Positions 39,486 to 43,318 of a stretch of 43,318 nt of DNA are shown piece by piece (the stretch's first letter is position 1; each line of letters begins with the position of its first letter). The notes beneath the pieces were generated by a model. It was given only the letters and a program-made list of their open reading frames with translations, did not search any database and was not told where the DNA came from. The stretch is from contig JARYLH010000001.1 in the NCBI GenBank assembly GCA_029907755.1, positions 1 through 43,318 of the forward strand, written 5' to 3'. The position numbers and the translations under genes were made by a program. Source of the stretch: Candidatus Methanosuratincola sp. (GTDB taxonomy: Archaea > Thermoproteota > Methanomethylicia > Methanomethylicales > Methanomethylicaceae).

Positions 39486-41543
39486 GTGGTTCACCACCTA
39501 CTCGTTTGCGAGAAGCCGAGCGCTGCCAGGAAGATAGCGTATACGCTCGGCGGCAGTGGCGTCAGCAGGATTGGAAGGGGCCTGCCATTCTACCGGTTCC
39601 AGAAGGGGGGCGACACGGTCACGGTGGTATCCGCGCTGGGGCACCTCTACACCCCAGTCCAGCAGGGCAAGGGCTGGAGCTTCCCCGTATTCAACCTTGT
39701 CTGGGAGCCCGCCAGCGGAAGGCGGGTGAAGCTATTCCTGGAGGGGATCGCAAGGCTGGCGAGGGAGGCGGATTCGTTCATAAGTGCCTGCGACTTCGAT
39801 ACCGAGGGTAGCCTGATAGCGTTCATGATACTCAGGAAAGCGTGCGGCGGGGCAGACGCGAAGGCGAGGCGGATGAAGTTCTCTTCGCTCACTAGGGACG
39901 AGCTCTCGAGGGCATACGAGAACCTATCAGAACTCGACACACCGGTCATAAATGCAGGCATGGCCCGGCACGAGATTGACTGGATCTTTGGCGTGAATGT
40001 CTCGAGGGCGATAATGGACGCTTACAGCTGCAACACGGGAAGATTCGAGGTGCTCAGCGCAGGCAGGGTCCAGAGCCCCACGCTGGATGCGCTTTGCAGG
40101 AGGGACGACGAGATAGATCTCCACGTCCCAGACCCATACTGGACTGCGGGAGCCGAGATCAGGTTCCTATCCAGCGGAGAGACTGCCAAGGCGGAGTACT
40201 CCAAGAACCCTATATTGATGAAAGGCGAGGGGGAGGGGCTGAGGCTCAGGTGCGAAGGGTCCCCAGGAACGGTGCGCCGGGTCGAGGGAGGGGAACTGAC
40301 TGTGCCAGCGCCGCACCCGTTCGATCTCGGGGAGCTCCAGAGCGAGGCATACAGGGTCTTTGGGCTCCAGCCATGGAGGACCCAGAAGATAGCGGAGGGG
40401 CTTTACCTTGAGGGGCTGATATCCTACCCTAGGACGTCGAGCCAGCAGCTGCCCCCATCTATAGGGTTCAGGGGCATCCTCACGAAGCTAGGGACGATCG
40501 AAGCGTACAAGGAGAGCGTAGGCGAGATACTCAATTATGCAGATTCAGGGAGGGGGCTTTGTCCCAGGCAGGGCAAGAAGTCGGATCCAGCCCACCCTGC
40601 CATCCACCCTACAGGGATTAAGCCCAATAGGCTTGGGGGGGAGGGCAGGAAAATCTACGACCTGATAGTGAAACGGTTCATCTCCACCTTCGGACCGCCC
40701 GCTCGGAAATCCTTCAAAACCATAGAGGTCGAGCTGGAGCGAGGCGACGTCTTCAAGATCGAGGCGGAGGCGGTATCTGATCCCGGATGGATGAAACACT
40801 ACGCGCCCTATGTGAGGATCAGCGGCTCCAGCCTGCCGGAGGCGGAGGAAGGGGAGGCGGCGAGGGCAGAGGAGGTGTGGGTCGAAGAGAGGTACACCGA
40901 TCCTCCCCCCAGGTTCAACCAGAGCAGCCTGATCAAATTCATGGAAAGGAACGGGTTGGGGACGAAGTCGACCCGCGCCGAGATAATAAGCACGCTTTAC
41001 AGGCGCGGTTACATCGAGGGCAGCAGCATCCGCGTGACGGAGCTGGGACGCGGGGTGATTGGAGTGCTAAGGAAGCGCTTCCCCGAACTGGTCTCGATAG
41101 GACTGACCAGGGACCTCGAAGAGAGGATGGCGGGGATAGAGGAGGGCAGAGAGGAGTACTCAGCCGTTCTCTTAAGGGGGGCGGAGGCAATCAAGGGAGC
41201 TTTCGAGCACATGATCTCCGAGTTCGAGGCGGCAGGTGCAGAGATCACCAACCTCGTGGAAGGACGTAGGGGGCAGACGAAGAAGATCGGAGCCTGCCCA
41301 TCCTGCAAAAATGGGGAGCTCATTATTGTCCGCTCAAGGAAGACCGGCAAGAGGTTTGTGGGCTGCTCCAACTACGGCTCAGGGTGCAGGTTCTCTGCGC
41401 CCCTCCCCCAGAGGGGGGTCGTGAAGGCCACCGGGGAGGCGTGCAGGGAGTGCCGTTACCCCACCGTTTTGGTCACGTGGGGGCGGACCAAGTCTTGGAG
41501 GGTATGCCTGAACCCCGGGTGCCCGTCGAGGGTGAGAAAATGA
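39486..41543 (+). CDS. topA: Type IA DNA topoisomerase I
   Basis: A 685-residue topoisomerase that relaxes negative supercoils by passing a strand through a break. The Toprim domain is at the N-terminus (CEKPSAARKIA, then the acidic triad in CDFDTEG), and the catalytic tyrosine Y314 sits in GLISYPRTSS. The C-terminus has a zinc module: CPSC ... GCSNYGSGC, then CRECRYPTVLV and a last cysteine pair. A GTG start with GGGCGGC upstream is used. The ATG of the following small gene overlaps the topA stop by four bases. Confidence 0.95.
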   Translation: MVHHLLVCEKPSAARKIAYTLGGSGVSRIGRGLPFYRFQKGGDTVTVVSALGHLYTPVQQGKGWSFPVFNLVWEPASGRRVKLFLEGIARLAREADSFISACDFDTEGSLIAFMILRKACGGADAKARRMKFSSLTRDELSRAYENLSELDTPVINAGMARHEIDWIFGVNVSRAIMDAYSCNTGRFEVLSAGRVQSPTLDALCRRDDEIDLHVPDPYWTAGAEIRFLSSGETAKAEYSKNPILMKGEGEGLRLRCEGSPGTVRRVEGGELTVPAPHPFDLGELQSEAYRVFGLQPWRTQKIAEGLYLEGLISYPRTSSQQLPPSIGFRGILTKLGTIEAYKESVGEILNYADSGRGLCPRQGKKSDPAHPAIHPTGIKPNRLGGEGRKIYDLIVKRFISTFGPPARKSFKTIEVELERGDVFKIEAEAVSDPGWMKHYAPYVRISGSSLPEAEEGEAARAEEVWVEERYTDPPPRFNQSSLIKFMERNGLGTKSTRAEIISTLYRRGYIEGSSIRVTELGRGVIGVLRKRFPELVSIGLTRDLEERMAGIEEGREEYSAVLLRGAEAIKGAFEHMISEFEAAGAEITNLVEGRRGQTKKIGACPSCKNGELIIVRSRKTGKRFVGCSNYGSGCRFSAPLPQRGVVKATGEACRECRYPTVLVTWGRTKSWRVCLNPGCPSRVRK

Positions 41544-41758
41544 GGTGCAAGATTTGCGGAGGCGGTGGAGGGGGGGAAGGCGAAGGGGTGTGCGACAGGC
41601 ACGCCGAGGCGGAGAGGAGGCTGCGGGAGCACTTCAAGGTCTGGACAGAGCGGACAGGGCTTGGATGGGCCGAGTACCTCGAGGCGATTCTCAAGAATGA
41701 GAGGACGGGAATCTTGGTGAAGGAAGCCGCTAGCTACTTGCTCCAGAACGGACGATAA
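41540..41758 (+). CDS. Small C4-type zinc-finger-like protein downstream of topA
   Basis: A 72-residue protein: CKICGGGGGG-EG-GVCDRH near the N-terminus supplies Cys3, Cys6, Cys18 and His21, and the rest is helical (AERRLREHFKVWTERTGLGW, then YLEAILKNERTGILVKEAASYL). Small archaeal proteins of this shape (C-x2-C ... C-x2-H, then W and YL) are known but uncharacterised. The ATG overlaps the topA stop by four bases (ATGA), so it is coupled to topA. The stop overlaps convergent argH by 29 bases. I recognise the layout but no function. Confidence 0.6.
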   Translation: MRCKICGGGGGGEGEGVCDRHAEAERRLREHFKVWTERTGLGWAEYLEAILKNERTGILVKEAASYLLQNGR

Positions 41759-43220
41759 CCGCGACCTCCCCCATCATCTCATCCCTCGCCCTATCGATCC
41801 TGCAGCGGATCGACGCCACAGCGCTTTCCTCGTCTCCCAAGGATCGCATCCTTTCCCCTATCATCCTCTGCGCTTCAGCATAAGAGGGGCCCCCGCGCAC
41901 ACTCCTCACGTCGACATTCATTGCCGGCGAGACCGCGCGCTCAACTGATCCCTTAGTCAGTTCAACGCCGGACTCAGCTGCTATCATCTCCCGCAGGCGC
42001 TCCGGGTCGACCTCAGAGAGCGAAAGTCCCTCGGCAGAGAGTCTCCTGACCAGAGACCCGACAACATGGTGAGCCCTACGGAACGGCATACCGCCCTCCC
42101 TGACGAGCACATCCGCAAGCTCGGTAGCGACGGAGGACCCCCTGTCCAGCGACGCCCTAATACGGGCCTCATTGAACTTCACTTTGCCAACAAAGTCCGC
42201 AAGAACCTTTAGGGAAACGGCTGTCGACTCGCAGGCATCCCAGAGGTGCGGGGTGAGCTCCTGCATGTCCAAGTTGTAAGCGAGTGGCAGGGCCTTCATT
42301 ATAGCCATGAGAGAGACCAGATCCCCGAGGACCGAGCCGCACTTGGCCCGGACGATTTCGAGCGTGACGGGGTTCTTCTTCTGGGGCATGATGCTGCTCG
42401 TAGAGGCGTGGTCGTCTGGGACCTCGATGTAGCCAAATTCTGACGAAGACCAGACAATCATCTCCTCCGCGAACCTGCTCAGGTCTACCATCAGGATCGC
42501 AAGCGATGACGCGACCTCGAGGGCAAAATCCCTTGAGGCTACAGCGTCCATTGTGTTCTCCAGCAACCCGTCAAACCCAAGGTATCCCGCCACCTTAGAC
42601 CTGTCAATGTTGAAACCTGTCCCTGCGAGGGCAGCAGCGCCCATGGGGCATAGGTTGACCCTCGGGTATGAGCCTAAGATCCTTTCGAAGCTCCTCTTAA
42701 TCGAGTCGTGGTGTGCAAGGAGCCAGTGTGCGATCGTGACTGGCTGGGCGTGCTGCAGGTGGGTGTATCCTGGCACGACGGTCCTGCCTTCTGGCGCCGC
42801 GGCCCTTTGGAGCAGCGAACGCTGGAGCAGGATGATCCCCCCGCAGATCTCAATGATGAAAGCCCTCAAGCGCATCCTTATTGCCGTCGCCACCTGATCG
42901 TTGCGGCTCTTTCCTGTGTGCATCTTCCCGCCCGTCTCCTGCCCGACAAGGCGCGTCACTTCCTCCTCGACGACCATGTGGATGTCCTCCATGTCTGGGG
43001 GGACGTGCTTCACCTTGCCATACAGGCTGTTAAGGGCTGAGAGGAGGGCGGCGGCATCAACTTTGCCAATGTATTTGGAGCTTGTTAGGGCAAGGACGTG
43101 CGCCATGTTTATCTCGACCACGGCATCTGCTATGTAGTGGTCATGCTCTGCGGAGGAGGTAAACCTCGCCACATCTCCGGTGAGGTCCCCAGCGAGGCGC
43201 CCGCCGCGAGTGATCTTCAA
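41730..43220 (-). CDS. argH: Argininosuccinate lyase
   Basis: A 496-residue member of the fumarase/aspartase superfamily that splits argininosuccinate to arginine and fumarate. The superfamily signature SSIMPQKKNP, the DQVATAIRMRLR block and PGYTHLQHAQPVTIAHWLL are present. The TTG start at 43220 follows GGGAGGAA. argG ends 19 bases upstream, making an argG-argH operon for the last two steps of arginine synthesis. The C-terminus overlaps the small convergent gene. Confidence 0.95.
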   Translation of the reverse strand: MKITRGGRLAGDLTGDVARFTSSAEHDHYIADAVVEINMAHVLALTSSKYIGKVDAAALLSALNSLYGKVKHVPPDMEDIHMVVEEEVTRLVGQETGGKMHTGKSRNDQVATAIRMRLRAFIIEICGGIILLQRSLLQRAAAPEGRTVVPGYTHLQHAQPVTIAHWLLAHHDSIKRSFERILGSYPRVNLCPMGAAALAGTGFNIDRSKVAGYLGFDGLLENTMDAVASRDFALEVASSLAILMVDLSRFAEEMIVWSSSEFGYIEVPDDHASTSSIMPQKKNPVTLEIVRAKCGSVLGDLVSLMAIMKALPLAYNLDMQELTPHLWDACESTAVSLKVLADFVGKVKFNEARIRASLDRGSSVATELADVLVREGGMPFRRAHHVVGSLVRRLSAEGLSLSEVDPERLREMIAAESGVELTKGSVERAVSPAMNVDVRSVRGGPSYAEAQRMIGERMRSLGDEESAVASIRCRIDRARDEMMGEVAVIVRSGASS

Positions 43221-43239
43221 GGCAGGTTCCTCCCGGAGC

Positions 43240-43318
43240 TCAGCGTCCCGACATGATCTTCCTTGCGACGACCGTGGGCAGGCCCCAGAGTTCGACGAAG
43301 CCCTTGGATAGGGACTGG
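43240..43318 (-). CDS. argG: Argininosuccinate synthase, 3' end
   Basis: The last 25 codons on the minus strand, ending at TGA 43240-43242, read KGFVELWGLPTVVARKIM, the typical C-terminus of argininosuccinate synthase. The remainder of the gene lies beyond the window. It is upstream of argH on the same strand. Confidence 0.75.
   Translation of the reverse strand, partial: QSLSKGFVELWGLPTVVARKIMSGR

Noticed and set aside
1..43318. CRISPR array, insertion sequence or integrase
   Set aside because: No regularly spaced direct repeats, transposase motifs or terminal inverted repeats were seen.

Overview
The window is archaeal chromosome. It carries an archaeal-type information-processing gene set (Rpo4, Rpo11, TFS, PCNA, PriS/PriL, GINS, aIF2-alpha, aIF5A, eL21, eL42, uL16/L10e, eS27, Nop10, Csl4, Dph2, Pus10, TrmY, Nob1, AglB). 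Promoters have TATA boxes, many starts are TTG or GTG, and genes are tightly packed. Base composition is moderately GC-rich. A corrinoid methyltransferase pair (a URO-D-fold methylcobamide:CoM methyltransferase-like protein plus a cobalamin-binding protein) points to methylotrophic metabolism. Together with the gene order, this fits a TACK/Thermoproteota-type archaeon, possibly a methylotrophic lineage such as Methanomethylicia. That placement is inference; no marker gene was compared against a database.

Layout. 1-2.95 kb (minus strand): a tiny membrane ORF, a sodium:solute symporter and a phenylacetate-CoA-ligase-like enzyme form an uptake-and-activation operon behind a promoter with repeated operator-like sites. 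3-6.1 kb: an orphan protein, a glutaredoxin-like protein, a Cys-rich peptide, a GNAT acetyltransferase and a short cysteinyl-tRNA synthetase. 6.2-9.2 kb: MoaE, a PUA-containing RNA m5C methyltransferase, Nob1 and NAD kinase. 9.3-11.1 kb: the methyltransferase/corrinoid pair. 11.3-15.0 kb: an accessory stretch with a small NHLP-leader-like protein, a large TULIP-like protein with a C-terminal metal-site domain, a small membrane protein, a 5'-truncated gene remnant and a heliorhodopsin.

15.3-24.9 kb (plus strand): translation and RNA genes: aIF5A, SRP54, TrmY, Pus10, eL21, Rpo4, DUF655, KsgA/Dim1, HemK2, L10e, Dph2, a METTL5-like methyltransferase, Csl4 and Rpo11. TrmY and Pus10 act on the same tRNA position. 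25.0-31.6 kb: an RNase III-like protein with an unknown partner, TFS, then a replication block (PCNA, PriL, PriS, GINS) running into eL42, eS27, aIF2-alpha and Nop10. 31.7-43.3 kb: AglB, IleRS, a COG3199-type NAD-kinase-like protein, an orphan GcvH, a zinc-ribbon peptide, a membrane protein, topoisomerase I with a C4 peptide, and argH followed by the 3' end of argG.

The most unusual content is the 11.3-15.0 kb stretch: a heliorhodopsin whose 3' end abuts a decapitated gene, next to a two-gene operon pairing a leader-like small protein with a predicted lipid-binding TULIP protein. No CRISPR array, insertion sequence, rRNA or tRNA gene was recognised. Functional calls rest on recognised motifs and family knowledge; no searches were run.
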